From NCBI RefSeq assembly GCF_001428045.1, contig NZ_LMSD01000042.1:1-64000 (forward strand): a stretch of 64,000 bases of DNA. Direction: 5' to 3'. Made by a program: the position numbers and the translations under genes. This stretch comes from Paenibacillus sp. Soil750 (GTDB lineage Bacteria > Bacillota > Bacilli > Paenibacillales > NBRC-103111). Shown piece after piece: positions 63,695-64,000 of the stretch (its first letter is position 1; each line of letters starts with the position of its first letter). Below the pieces are notes generated by a model. The model made no database searches. It was not told the origin of the DNA and saw nothing but the letters and a program-made list of their open reading frames with translations.

Positions 63695-64000
63695 CTAAGC
63701 ATCCACGATTTGGTGGAGAGGGAAAGTCAGTTGTACACGAGTACCTTCACCTTCCACACTCGATATCGTCAGGCTTCCTTGGTAATTGAGAACAAGTTGC
63801 TTCGCTATCGCGAGACCAAGTCCCGTGCCTGCAATCTCCCGATTTCTCGCTTTATCGACCCTGTAGAAGCGATCAAATACGAAGGGTAAATCAGCTTCAG
63901 GAATCCCCATACCATGATCTTGTACAATAATTTGCACCTCATTTTTCAGGCGGATCCCTTCAATAACAATCTGCTTCTTCAAACTCGTGTATTTTACTGC
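63695..64000 (-). CDS. Sensor histidine kinase, C-terminal part (cut by window edge)
   Basis: The last 102 codons of a histidine kinase are visible. They show the end of the N box (NAVKYTS context at the window edge), the G1 box DHGMGIP, the F box FDRFYRVDKARNRE and the G2 box GTGLGLAIAKQLV. The gene continues beyond base 64000. It lies upstream of the PAP2-glycosyltransferase-deacetylase genes in the same direction and may control them. Confidence 0.9.
   Translation of the reverse strand, partial: AVKYTSLKKQIVIEGIRLKNEVQIIVQDHGMGIPEADLPFVFDRFYRVDKARNREIAGTGLGLAIAKQLVLNYQGSLTISSVEGEGTRVQLTFPLHQIVDA

Overview
The window is chromosomal DNA of a spore-former-type Firmicute, most likely Paenibacillus or a close relative. 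This rests on surface proteins with C-terminal SLH repeats, three LplB/LplC-type sugar importers with lipoprotein binding proteins and no ATPase gene, AraC regulators fused to membrane sensor domains, a glgB-glgC-glgD cluster and purine-rich GGAGG ribosome sites. No rRNA, tRNA, CRISPR array, transposase or phage gene was seen. Almost all genes lie on the minus strand, so transcription runs from high to low coordinates.

Region by region (low to high). 1-320: intergenic, with a long unexplained hairpin and a terminator. 320-9145: a five-gene sugar operon (two permeases, binding lipoprotein, cytoplasmic GH43-like enzyme, S-layer-anchored GH39-like enzyme) with a probable cre site over its start. 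9435-12309: an ADP-ribosylglycohydrolase-fold protein facing a divergent AraC regulator. 12421-12552: a 43-residue acidic micro-ORF. 12681-18341: glgB, glgC, a frameshifted glgD, a PPK2 polyphosphate kinase and a DUF1003 membrane protein. 18519-18914: a manganese-cupin like bacterial hydroxynitrile lyases. 19176-32282: a SARP-type response regulator, a hybrid histidine kinase with two different kinase modules, and a 2878-residue kelch/FN3/cadherin-like/SLH surface protein.

32548-58059 is a 25-kb polysaccharide-utilisation locus, all on the minus strand. Block A (58059 to 46342) holds a PL8 chondroitin-ABC-lyase-like enzyme, a membrane AraC regulator, an importer, a sulfatase and a GH43-like enzyme. 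Block B (46041 to 32548) holds a GH106-like enzyme, a second sulfatase, an importer with its own membrane AraC regulator, and a GH105-type unsaturated-uronyl hydrolase. None of the enzymes has a signal peptide, so sulfated, uronate-containing oligosaccharides are probably imported and then cut, desulfated and cleared of unsaturated uronate inside the cell. Three promoters of block B share an operator: an ACTATTTTG-like repeat starting exactly 5 bases from the -35 box, with a second copy two to three helical turns further upstream. This probably defines the regulon of the block B AraC protein. A decayed sulfatase tail lies between two block A genes.

58250-60936 holds modB and modA with a divergent HTH/PBP-like regulator but no modC. 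61020-64000 holds envelope genes: polysaccharide deacetylase, UgtP-like glycosyltransferase, PAP2 phosphatase and the 3' end of a sensor kinase cut by the window edge. All names come from motif recognition by eye; no database search was run.
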